In this document: in pieces, positions 57,425 through 64,000 of the stretch
How positions within the stretch are numbered: position 1 is the stretch's first letter
How the letters are laid out: each line of letters begins with the position of its first letter
NCBI GenBank assembly: GCA_035628135.1
Contig: DASPKM010000006.1
Coordinates: forward strand, 744,001 to 808,000
Source of the DNA: DASPKM01 sp035628135
Lineage (GTDB): Bacteria; Bacteroidota; Bacteroidia; Chitinophagales; Chitinophagaceae
DNA length: 64,000 bases
Direction of reading: 5' to 3'
The notes under the pieces: generated by a model
What the model saw: only the letters and a program-made list of their open reading frames with translations
Told to the model about the DNA's origin: nothing
The model's database searches: none
Translations under genes and position numbers: made by a program

Positions 57425-58057
57425 TCAGGGTTTCAGTTTATTACAAAACGTTTTTATTTTTTCCATGTCCTTTATGCCGGGACTCTCCTCGAACCTGCTG
57501 TTGATGTCTACGGCAAACAGCGATTGTGCAACGGGCTCCTGTTCAAATACCTTCAAATGGATCTCATCGCCCGGCTCAATGCCCCCGCTAAGGAAAAAAG
57601 GCTTTTCTATGCTGGAGCCTTTCAATAAGCTCCAATCGAACTTCTTTCCTGTTCCGCCATAGCCTGCGCCCATCGTGTCGAACATGAACATATCACATAC
57701 GTCCTCGTACGGCTTTATCATCCATTCCACGCTATCATGATCGCTCAGGCGAAAGGCTTTTACCACCGACACATAATCCGCGATCTTCCCGCAATACTTA
57801 GCAGGCTCATCGCCGTGCAATTGCACCATTTGCAGCCGGCACTCATCTACCAGGTGCAACACTTCTTCGATAGGTGCGTTTACGAACACGCCTACCTTGT
57901 TGATGTTGTTAAGCCGCCTCACCTGGCTGGTGGTCATGTTCCTGAAAACGTACCGCGGGCTTTTGGGATAAAAAATGAAGCCGGCGAAGGTCACGCCAAG
58001 ATCAGGCAATTGTTCCACCTGCTCAATTTGTGTCATACCGCAAACTTTGATGCGCAT
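57425..58057 (-). CDS. trpF: phosphoribosylanthranilate isomerase
   Basis: TrpF isomerises phosphoribosylanthranilate. RIKVCGMTQIEQV with the general-base Cys6, GFIFYPKSPRYV near 26-37, VQLHGDEPAKYC near 75-86, MFMFDTMGAGYGGTGKKFDW near 120-139 (general-acid Asp), FFLSGGIEPGD. 210 residues. It is a separate gene, not fused to trpC as in enterics. Confidence 0.96.
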   Translation of the reverse strand: MRIKVCGMTQIEQVEQLPDLGVTFAGFIFYPKSPRYVFRNMTTSQVRRLNNINKVGVFVNAPIEEVLHLVDECRLQMVQLHGDEPAKYCGKIADYVSVVKAFRLSDHDSVEWMIKPYEDVCDMFMFDTMGAGYGGTGKKFDWSLLKGSSIEKPFFLSGGIEPGDEIHLKVFEQEPVAQSLFAVDINSRFEESPGIKDMEKIKTFCNKLKP

Positions 58058-58124
58058 CCTCGTAGATTTTAAGTGTCAATGCGGCACGCAATCGAATGTC
58101 AACATCAACTGTTGACCTCCATTG

Positions 58125-58910
58125 TCAGATAGTCCTCAACTTTTCAACAAATGCCCTCAACGCCGCACACGGGTCAGCTTCCCGCATAAACCGTTCTCCA
58201 ATAAGAAACCCATTGAACCCATGCTGTTGCAGGTGGCGGATATCGGCCGGGTCATGAATGCCGCTTTCGGCGATCCTGGGTTTTCCTGCTCCTATCTTTT
58301 CTGCCAATCGTACGGATTGTTCCAGGTCGACCGAAAAAGTTTTCAGGTTTCTGTTATTCACGCCGATAAGGTCCACTTCATCGCAAATATGTTCCATCTC
58401 CTGTTCATCATGTATTTCCAGCAACACTTCCATTCCTAATTGTTTTGACCGAGCCGCCAGGCGTTGTACCTCGCCTGCACTCAGGCATGCGGCTATCAGC
58501 AACACTACGTCCGCCCCAATGGCCTTCGCTTCTATCAATTGATATTCATCGATGATAAAATCTTTTCGCAATAGCGGTATCCTGTTGATGCGCGCTTTGA
58601 TAAGATCGTCTATGCTACCGCCGAAAAAATGCGCATCGGTCAATATCGACAATCCCGAAGCCCCAGCGGCAGTATAGCCGGCAGTTACCGCAAATACATC
58701 GGCTGTCGCATTGATAATTCCCTTCGAAGGCGATTGCCTTTTAAACTCCGCAATGATGCCCGATTTGTTTTTGTCTCCAAGCGCCGCTTTCAACGACAAC
58801 GATGGCTCATTGAAAAAACCGAATTTTTCCAGTTGTCCAGCCCGCATCGATACTTTTTGCTTTTCGACCTCTTTCCGCTTATGTGCTATTATTTCTTCGA
58901 GTATGTTCAT
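58125..58910 (-). CDS. trpC: indole-3-glycerol phosphate synthase
   Basis: TrpC closes the indole ring. MNILEEIIAHKRKEVEKQK at the start, IIAEFKRQSPSKGIINATADV near residues 52-72 (catalytic Lys), ILTDAHFFGGSIDDL near 86-100, PLLRKDFIIDEYQLIEAKAIGADVVLLIAACLS near 111-143, LIGVNNRNLKTFSVDLEQ near 179-196 and ESGIHDPADIRHL. 261 residues. It overlaps trpD by 4 bp. Confidence 0.97.
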   Translation of the reverse strand: MNILEEIIAHKRKEVEKQKVSMRAGQLEKFGFFNEPSLSLKAALGDKNKSGIIAEFKRQSPSKGIINATADVFAVTAGYTAAGASGLSILTDAHFFGGSIDDLIKARINRIPLLRKDFIIDEYQLIEAKAIGADVVLLIAACLSAGEVQRLAARSKQLGMEVLLEIHDEQEMEHICDEVDLIGVNNRNLKTFSVDLEQSVRLAEKIGAGKPRIAESGIHDPADIRHLQQHGFNGFLIGERFMREADPCAALRAFVEKLRTI

Positions 58911-59920
58911 TGCAGCGCTATGAGTTTTTGAAGTGAGTGATATGCCCTCCCGCTTTCGAGGCTCTCGATAGCGGCATGGTAAGCATCGTCGTAGCTACCA
59001 TAACCTCCCGTGCAATGCAAGGCCATGGCCGCATTGGCAAATACCACGGCATTTTGCGCCCAGCTTCCCTGTCCCTTCAGGATCTTTACAAATATGCCCG
59101 CCGATTCTTCCACGCTGTTGCCTCCATGCAGGTCAGCGGCGCTTACCATTCTCTTGCCCAATTGTTCAGGCGTGCGTATGCTTTCACCATCATTGGTAAT
59201 AACCTTGGTATCGTTGGTAAGCGATATTTCATCGTACCCGTCCAGGCTGTGGATGATGGTGAATGCCTTGCGCGTTCCATCGGCAGCGGTCATGGATTGT
59301 TGCAACAGGTAGTTGTAAATGCGCGCCATTTCCAGGTTGTATACGCCCACCAGTTGAAACGCAGGCGCGGCAGGGTTCACCATCGGTCCCAGCATATTAA
59401 AAAAAGTGCGAACGGCTAAGTTCCGGCGAATGGGCGCCACCACTTTTAATGCGGGATGAAAAAACGGTGCGTGCAAGAAGCAAATGCCCGCCTCCTCCAC
59501 TTCCTGCTTCAATTTTGCGCTTTCGGTTTTGAACTTGTAACCTAATTGCTCCATTACATTCGAAGCGCCGCTGATGGAAGTTGCGCCATAATTACCGTGC
59601 TTGGCCACTTTTTGTCCCGCACCGGCAACAATAAAGCAGGACAGCGTGGAAATATTGAAGGTATTTTTCCCATCGCCGCCGGTGCCGACTATGTCTATTA
59701 CAGCGTGCCCGTTCAAATCCACGCGAACGCTCAGTTCCAGCAAGGCATCGCGGAAGCCCTGCAGCTCATCGATGGTAATGCTGCGCATGAGGTAAACCGT
59801 TATAAAAGCCGTTATCTCTGCCTCATTGTATACGCCCCTGGCAATGTTTACCATCACTTCTTTGGCCTGTGCCCGCGGAAGCGTTTTGTGCTCGAATAGA
59901 AACTGCAATATCTTTTTCAT
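58907..59920 (-). CDS. trpD: anthranilate phosphoribosyltransferase
   Basis: TrpD attaches phosphoribose to anthranilate. IVGTGGDGKNTFNISTLSCFIVAGAGQKVAKHGNYGATSISGASNVMEQLG near residues 78-128 is the PRPP-binding signature; FLHAPFFHPALKVVAPIRRNLAVRTFFNMLGPMVNPA near 147-183 follows. 337 residues. It is separate from trpG. An 89-bp gap upstream contains a repeat. Confidence 0.97.
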   Translation of the reverse strand: MKKILQFLFEHKTLPRAQAKEVMVNIARGVYNEAEITAFITVYLMRSITIDELQGFRDALLELSVRVDLNGHAVIDIVGTGGDGKNTFNISTLSCFIVAGAGQKVAKHGNYGATSISGASNVMEQLGYKFKTESAKLKQEVEEAGICFLHAPFFHPALKVVAPIRRNLAVRTFFNMLGPMVNPAAPAFQLVGVYNLEMARIYNYLLQQSMTAADGTRKAFTIIHSLDGYDEISLTNDTKVITNDGESIRTPEQLGKRMVSAADLHGGNSVEESAGIFVKILKGQGSWAQNAVVFANAAMALHCTGGYGSYDDAYHAAIESLESGRAYHSLQKLIALQ

Positions 59921-59939
59921 CGCTGATGTTTAAGATGAG

Positions 59940-60025
59940 TACGGACTAAATTGGTGTATAGCGGTAAATTTGTGTAATCCATAAATCATTATTACAATCT
60001 GCGCTTTCTTCAATCTGCGATCCAG
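59940..60025. repeat. repeat-bearing gap between trpG and trpD
   Basis: On the minus strand CGCAGATTG occurs twice, 16 bp apart, at the end of trpG (the trpG stop TGA lies in the first copy) and is followed by a GATTTATGGATTACACAAATTTACC stretch that resembles the AATCTGTGATTACC direct repeats near 47740-47795. Another intergenic repeat type of this genome. Confidence 0.35.
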
Positions 60026-60612
60026 TTACGTAATATTATTTCGCCCTGCGGTGTCAATACGCTTTCCGGGTGAAATTGTACGCCCTGGACATCATATTTT
60101 GTATGGCGCATGGCCATGATATACCCATTATTATCCCGGGCAGTGATCTGCAATTCAGCGGGCAAGCCCTCTTCTGCCACTATCCATGAGTGATACCTGC
60201 CCGCTTGTATTTCCTGTGGCAATCCCGCAAACAGGTTTTTTTGCCCGCTTTGCGATGCATCGTTCGCTGCCGTTTCTCCATTCACCACCGTTACCGGCGT
60301 GGCCACGCCGTGATACACGGTAGATAAATTGATAAGCTTTCCCCCGAATGCTTCGCCAATGGCCTGGTGACCGAGGCAAACCCCCAGGATGGACTTGGTG
60401 GGAGCATACGCTTTGATCAGCGGAAGTAAAAGGCCTGCTTCCGACGGAATGCCGGGGCCCGGCGATAAGATGATCTTATCATATGCTCCCACTTTTTCCA
60501 ATGGTATCTGATCGTTTCGGTACACTTCCACTTTCTGGTGCAATATTTTTTCTACCAGGTGCACCAGGTTGTACGTGAATGAATCGTAGTTATCAAAAAC
60601 AAGGATTTTCAT
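60010..60612 (-). CDS. trpG: anthranilate synthase component II (glutaminase)
   Basis: TrpG gives ammonia to TrpE. Start at 60612 (MKILVFDNYDSFTYNLVHLVE); an in-frame ATG 12 codons upstream lies inside the trpE end. IILSPGPGIPSEAGLL near residues 47-62, LGVCLGHQAIGEAFGG with Cys79, GRYHSWIV near 129-136 and VQGVQFHPESVLTPQGEIILRNW near 172-194 (His-Glu). 200 residues. It starts 10 bp after trpE. Confidence 0.97.
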   Translation of the reverse strand: MKILVFDNYDSFTYNLVHLVEKILHQKVEVYRNDQIPLEKVGAYDKIILSPGPGIPSEAGLLLPLIKAYAPTKSILGVCLGHQAIGEAFGGKLINLSTVYHGVATPVTVVNGETAANDASQSGQKNLFAGLPQEIQAGRYHSWIVAEEGLPAELQITARDNNGYIMAMRHTKYDVQGVQFHPESVLTPQGEIILRNWIAD

Positions 60613-60622
60613 TGCGATAATG

Positions 60623-62047
60623 TTAATTGATCTCCTCCGCCATTTCAATCGCCTTCTTCAATGCATTCAATTTATTGTTCACTTCCTGCAATTCGCTTTC
60701 TGGATTGCTGGCGGCCACAATACCCGCGCCGGCCTGGTATATCAAAGTATTTTGCCTGCTCAAAAAAGTCCTGATCATAATTGCATGCGTGCAGCTTCCA
60801 TCGAAGCCCATGAAACCGATGCAGCCACCATAAAAACTACGGGCCGTTGGTTCGTATGCATCTATCAATTCCATGGCCTTGAACTTCGGCGCGCCGCTCA
60901 GCGTGCCTGCCGGAAAAGTGGCCGATAACAATTGAAAGGGATTCACAGCTCCATGTACCTTGCCCGTTACTTCACTCACCAGGTGTATAACGTGCGAATA
61001 ATATTGCACCTCGCGGTATTGCGTCACCTGCACTTCATCGCACTCGCGGCTAAGATCGTTTCGTGCAAGGTCAACCAGCATTACATGCTCCGCGTTTTCC
61101 TTCGGGTCTTTTAATAGTTCGTCCGCGGCGCGTTGGTCGGTTTCATCATCACCCGTGCGCTTAAACGTGCCTGCAATGGGATGTACCACCGCCTTTCCAT
61201 TGCGGATAATAAGTTGCGATTCGGGCGAAGATCCCATCAGCCTGTAATCGCCATAATCGAAAAAGAAAAGATAAGGTGAGGGATTGATGCTGCGCAATGC
61301 GCGGTACACATTGAACTCATCGCCGGTAAAGCCCTGTTGGAAACGGCGGCTCAATACGATTTGGAATACATCGCCGCGCTTGCAGCTTGCGATTCCTTTC
61401 TGCACCATCGCTATATAATCTTCGTCGGCCATGTTCAACGTCTCCCGTTGGCTGGAGGAGAACGGGTACACTGGCACATCTTTGCTCCTGATGAGCGATT
61501 CCACTACTGCCAGTTCGGAAGTCAGGCCCGCCACCACATTCTCACAAATGAACAGCTCATCTTTGAAATGATTGATGACGATAACATATTGGTACAACCT
61601 GTAGCGCATCAATGGAATAGCCGGCAGCGCGTTACCGGCAGTTTTTTCATTGAGGTGGATGCTTTCAAAGAACTGAACCGCGTCGTAAGTAGTATAACCG
61701 AAAAGACCCTGTGCAAACAAGGCCTCTTTGTTTGCAGCTGCAACCGCTTCGAAGCGCTGCATAAAATCCCACAGGATGCGGGGCACATCGGCGGAATTTT
61801 TAATGGGCACGCGTTCGGGATTCCAGCCCGGCAACTTGAATTCCACCCTTTCCTTTGAAGTAATCTCTATGCCTGCTATGGCATTGATGCAAATAAAGGA
61901 GTAGCTGTTCTCGGCCGCATGATGGTCGGTGCTTTCCAGCAGGACGGTATCCCGGAAACGGTCGCGCAGCCGCAGGTAAATGCCCACGGGCGTAAACACA
62001 TCCGCCAGCATCTTCCTGCAATTGGTTTCGAGCTGGATCTTTTTCAT
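60623..62047 (-). CDS. trpE: anthranilate synthase component I
   Basis: TrpE converts chorismate to anthranilate and is the feedback-regulated first enzyme. VLLESTD with Ser39 (LLES tryptophan-binding motif), FLFFDYGDYRLMGSSPESQLIIRNGKAVVHPIAGTFKRTGDDETD near 265-312, EHVMLVDLARNDLSRECDEVQVTQY near 327-351, FPAGTLSGAPKFKAMELIDAYEP near 395-417, and GGCIGFMGFDGSCTHAIMIRTFL. 474 residues. The start at 62047 is chosen because an in-frame ATG at 62104 lies inside the attenuator hairpin. First structural gene of the supra-operon. Confidence 0.97.
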   Translation of the reverse strand: MKKIQLETNCRKMLADVFTPVGIYLRLRDRFRDTVLLESTDHHAAENSYSFICINAIAGIEITSKERVEFKLPGWNPERVPIKNSADVPRILWDFMQRFEAVAAANKEALFAQGLFGYTTYDAVQFFESIHLNEKTAGNALPAIPLMRYRLYQYVIVINHFKDELFICENVVAGLTSELAVVESLIRSKDVPVYPFSSSQRETLNMADEDYIAMVQKGIASCKRGDVFQIVLSRRFQQGFTGDEFNVYRALRSINPSPYLFFFDYGDYRLMGSSPESQLIIRNGKAVVHPIAGTFKRTGDDETDQRAADELLKDPKENAEHVMLVDLARNDLSRECDEVQVTQYREVQYYSHVIHLVSEVTGKVHGAVNPFQLLSATFPAGTLSGAPKFKAMELIDAYEPTARSFYGGCIGFMGFDGSCTHAIMIRTFLSRQNTLIYQAGAGIVAASNPESELQEVNNKLNALKKAIEMAEEIN

Positions 62048-62080
62048 AAAATGTTGCTGTTCAGTTTCCTTGATAACATA

Positions 62081-62112
62081 AAACAAAAAGCCCCGATTGG
62101 ACATCGAGGCTT
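62081..62112 (-). terminator. trp attenuator terminator hairpin
   Basis: On the minus strand AAGCCTCGAT (62103-62112) pairs with ATCGGGGCTT (62088-62097) over 10 bp with one G-U, loop of 5, followed by TTTTTGTTTT. It lies 34 bp before the trpE start and 31 bp after the leader peptide stop. Part of its left arm (CAAGCCTCG, 62105-62113) can instead pair with CGGGGCTTG (62147-62155) in the leader gene: 9 bp, one G-U. That is a mutually exclusive antiterminator. Confidence 0.9.
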
Positions 62113-62143
62113 GAATATGGTATTCAATAAAAGCAATAGTAGC

Positions 62144-62206
62144 TTACAAGCCCCGGTCAAGGTTTGTATGCCACCACCACTGATTATTGATTATTTGCAT
62201 TTTCAT
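62144..62206 (-). CDS. trpL: trp operon leader peptide
   Basis: 20 codons, MKMQIINNQWWWHTNLDRGL, with three consecutive Trp codons (62171-62179). Stalling there when charged tRNA-Trp is scarce leaves the antiterminator segment at 62147-62155 free; with ample tryptophan the ribosome reaches the stop codon, covers that segment, and the terminator at 62081-62112 forms. This is the classical ribosome-mediated attenuation design. An ATG two codons in (62198-62200) is an alternative start. A 1:2 pause hairpin (ACAAACC with GGGGCTTGT) is possible. Confidence 0.88.
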   Translation of the reverse strand: MKMQIINNQWWWHTNLDRGL

Positions 62207-62211
62207 CGCTT

Positions 62212-62243
62212 CAAATATCGAATAGCATTTTGATTCGGCCAAA
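62212..62243 (-). promoter_or_regulatory. trp operon promoter
   Basis: On the minus strand TTTG (62240-62243) and, 20 bp downstream, GATATTTG (62212-62219), one mismatch from TAnnTTTG. This spacing is normal for Bacteroidota. Transcription would start near 62205-62208, at or next to the leader peptide start codon. Confidence 0.6.
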
Positions 62244-62296
62244 TATTTTTGTGCAGTTACAAACTGTTTTGCATCTTACTTTCAAATACCCCTGAC

Positions 62297-62800
62297 ATGA
62301 AACACGCTTTTGCACTGTTGCTCGCGGCCTCGCTGATGGCGATGGCCTGCAGCTCCTCCAAGAAAACCCAGTCTTCTTCCACTAACACCAGTAACAACAC
62401 AGACGCCGGCTCCGGATCAGGCGCAAAAAAGCTCGACCGCTCCGATATCTATTATGGAATGCTCGATGCAAATACCTTTGAGCTTACCGGTATTTCGGAC
62501 GATACCACGTATGGTTATACCTCCCAAAATGCCATTAAGGTAGGCAGGCCCGGCGATAGCGGCCCTACCAACGAACGCCGCTACCTGAACGCCTTGCTGG
62601 GGCCCAATGGCGAAGCCATCAGCTATGTACGGCGGGGCAGTTGCTGCGGCGTTAAAAGCGAGTACGGCCTCATGGGATGGGCGATGATAGATATTTACAT
62701 CATCAAATACGATGGACTGCAAGAACCCATCACGCTTTACCTGAACATGTACGACCCCGGCGACCTGAAAGCGCCGAAAGGATTTACCTTTAAGAAATGA
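62297..62800 (+). CDS. hypothetical lipoprotein
   Basis: 167 residues from the ATG at 62297; signal peptide KHAFALLLAASLMAMAC with a lipobox Cys, then a Ser/Thr/Asn-rich linker (SSSKKTQSSSTNTSNN). The folded part contains DRSDIYYGMLDANTFELTGISDDTTYGYTSQNAIKVG, GPTNERRYLNALLGPNGEAISYVRRGSCCGV and a C-terminal beta part. This lipoprotein type is widespread in Bacteroidota but has no function that I know. An earlier in-frame ATG at 62249 has no signal-like sequence. It overlaps the next gene by 3 bp. Confidence 0.8.
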   Translation: MKHAFALLLAASLMAMACSSSKKTQSSSTNTSNNTDAGSGSGAKKLDRSDIYYGMLDANTFELTGISDDTTYGYTSQNAIKVGRPGDSGPTNERRYLNALLGPNGEAISYVRRGSCCGVKSEYGLMGWAMIDIYIIKYDGLQEPITLYLNMYDPGDLKAPKGFTFKK

Positions 62801-64000
62801 AATACATTTCTTTTATCCTGTTGATGTTTGTCGCGGCTTTTACCAGTGCGCAACAAGCAGATAAATACATTCTGCTCCAACCTGCCCGCGTATTCGATGG
62901 AGAGAAAATGCAGGAAGGCTGGTGGGTGCTGGTAAAGAACAATTACATAGAGGCTGCCGGCCCTTCGCAATCCATCAGCGTGCCGGCCGGCACGCAAAGG
63001 ATCGATTTGAAGGGAATGACCTTATTGCCCGGGCTGATTGAAGGGCATTCTCATCTGTTCTTGCATCCCTACAACGAAACGACCTGGGACGACCAGGTGT
63101 TGAAAGAATCACGCGCCGAACGCACCGCGAGGGCGGTAAACCATGCGCGGCTGACATTGATGGCAGGCTTTACCACGGTGCGCGACCTGGGCACCGAAGG
63201 CGCCATGTACGACGATGTTGGATTGAAGACAGCGATTGAAAAAGGCATTGTTCCCGGCCCGCGCATGATCGTTTCCACAAGGGCTATCGTTGCAAAAGGC
63301 ACCTATGGGCCGCGCTCCGAATCCGCCGAGGTAGACTTACCGCAAGGCGCAGCCGAAGTGTCGGGCATAGAAGACATGATGAACGAAGTAAGAACGCAAA
63401 TAGGCAAAGGCGCGGATTTCATTAAGATATATGCCGATTACCGCTGGGGACTGAACAAGGAAGCCAGGCCTACATTCATGCAGGAAGCCCTTGCATCGGC
63501 TGTAGCCATTGCCAAAAGCGGGGGCCGTTATGTAGTGGCGCACGCCGTTACACCCGAGGGCATGACCAGGGCCACCCTTGCAGGCGTTACTACTATAGAG
63601 CACGGCGATGAAGGCACGGCCGAAGTATTTAAATTGATGAAAGAAAAAGGCGTTGCGTTGTGTCCAACCCTTGCGGCCGGCGACGCGGTTACGCAATACA
63701 ATGGCTGGCGCAAAGGAACCGATCCCGAGCCCGAACGCATCGTAAACAAGAAAAAAAGCTTCCGGCTCGCGCTTCAATCGGGCGTTACCATTTGTTTTGG
63801 CGGAGATGTAGGCGTATATGCGCATGGCGACAATGCCCGCGAAATGGAGCTGATGGCTGAATACGGCATGAAGCCCCTGGACATATTGCGTTCGGCAACA
63901 TCAACAAATGCGGATGTCTTCGGTTATACCACACAGATAGGAAGGATCAGGCAGGGTTTATTGGCCGATATCATTGCCGTAGACGGCGATGTGCTGCAAA
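62797..64000 (+). CDS. secreted amidohydrolase (imidazolonepropionase-like), cut by window edge
   Basis: 401 codons are visible. Signal peptide KYISFILLMFVAAFTSA, then the amidohydrolase fold: ARVFDGEKMQEGWWVLVKNNYIEAAGP, GMTLLPGLIEGHSHLFLHP near residues 73-91 (first metal His pair), FTTVRDLGTEGA, DFIKIYADYRW (carbamylated-Lys region), VVAHAVTPEGM and TIEHGDEG near 245-270, and GVTICFGGDVGVYAHGDN near 328-345 (metal Asp). This group includes secreted dipeptidases/prolidase-like enzymes; the exact substrate is unknown. ATG overlaps the preceding stop (ATGA), so the two are co-translated. Confidence 0.9.
   Translation, partial: MKYISFILLMFVAAFTSAQQADKYILLQPARVFDGEKMQEGWWVLVKNNYIEAAGPSQSISVPAGTQRIDLKGMTLLPGLIEGHSHLFLHPYNETTWDDQVLKESRAERTARAVNHARLTLMAGFTTVRDLGTEGAMYDDVGLKTAIEKGIVPGPRMIVSTRAIVAKGTYGPRSESAEVDLPQGAAEVSGIEDMMNEVRTQIGKGADFIKIYADYRWGLNKEARPTFMQEALASAVAIAKSGGRYVVAHAVTPEGMTRATLAGVTTIEHGDEGTAEVFKLMKEKGVALCPTLAAGDAVTQYNGWRKGTDPEPERIVNKKKSFRLALQSGVTICFGGDVGVYAHGDNAREMELMAEYGMKPLDILRSATSTNADVFGYTTQIGRIRQGLLADIIAVDGDVLQ

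Noticed and set aside
62048..62104. Upstream ATG for trpE at 62104
   Set aside because: It lies inside the attenuator terminator hairpin; relatives start near MKKIQLE and the 19 extra residues are not conserved-looking.
1..64000. tRNA, rRNA, insertion sequences, prophage genes
   Set aside because: None recognised on either strand; no transposase, integrase or terminal repeat was seen.

Overview
The window is chromosomal DNA from a free-living member of the Bacteroidota, most likely family Chitinophagaceae. The evidence is a SusC/SusD pair, DUF2911 and PepSY-like secreted proteins, a lone T9SS-type C-terminal domain, LytTR two-component genes, a zinc-ligand-poor L36, Bacteroidota-type promoters (TTTG / TAnnTTTG) and intergenic GC near that of Chitinophaga/Niastella relatives. 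No rRNA, tRNA, CRISPR array, insertion sequence or prophage was seen.

Layout. 1-4300: the alpha ribosomal operon on the minus strand, infA-rpmJ-rpsM-rpsK-rpsD-rpoA-rplQ, then a terminator and carA (cut by the window edge). 4300-6750: a small decay zone with a gene fragment, a small hypothetical gene, a broken ABC-2 permease and an isolated homogentisate dioxygenase. 6765-30991: a glucuronoarabinoxylan utilization locus built around a central LacI-type regulator. Leftward run susC-susD-GH10/CBM, then, after a strong terminator, xylB-xylA-sugar/Na+ symporter-GH3-uxuA. Rightward run lacI-GH67-SDR-GH115-GH10-GH51. Together these cut the xylan backbone, remove methylglucuronic acid and arabinose, import the products, convert xylose to xylulose 5-phosphate and feed glucuronate-derived mannonate into the KDG branch. 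31000-50900: housekeeping and single genes (asparaginase-like protein, HD hydrolase, phosphodiesterase, LytS/LytR pair, Tat-type aminotransferase, pfkB, TolB-like protein, TPR lipoprotein, M1 peptidase, rpe, methyltransferase, TonB-dependent receptor, pdxJ, Gfo/Idh/MocA oxidoreductase, DUF2911 protein). 50980-62250: a long minus-strand supra-operon trpE-G-D-C-F-B-A-hisH-hisA-lysE-like-hisF-hisIE-tlpA-like. 62297-64000: a lipoprotein and the start of an amidohydrolase.

Two things stand out beyond ordinary gene content. First, the trp-his supra-operon is preceded by a complete ribosome-dependent attenuator: a 20-codon leader peptide with three consecutive Trp codons, an antiterminator segment overlapping its last codons, and a 10-bp terminator hairpin with a U-tract just before trpE. 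Second, many intergenic gaps carry short tandem repeats of 7 or 8 bp in inverted pairs (for example RGTCATTR, TTGATTA, AGCTGATT), predicted to form long hairpins at gene ends. In several genes (xylB, the NTF2-like gene, the 37712 membrane gene) the repeat itself supplies the stop codon.
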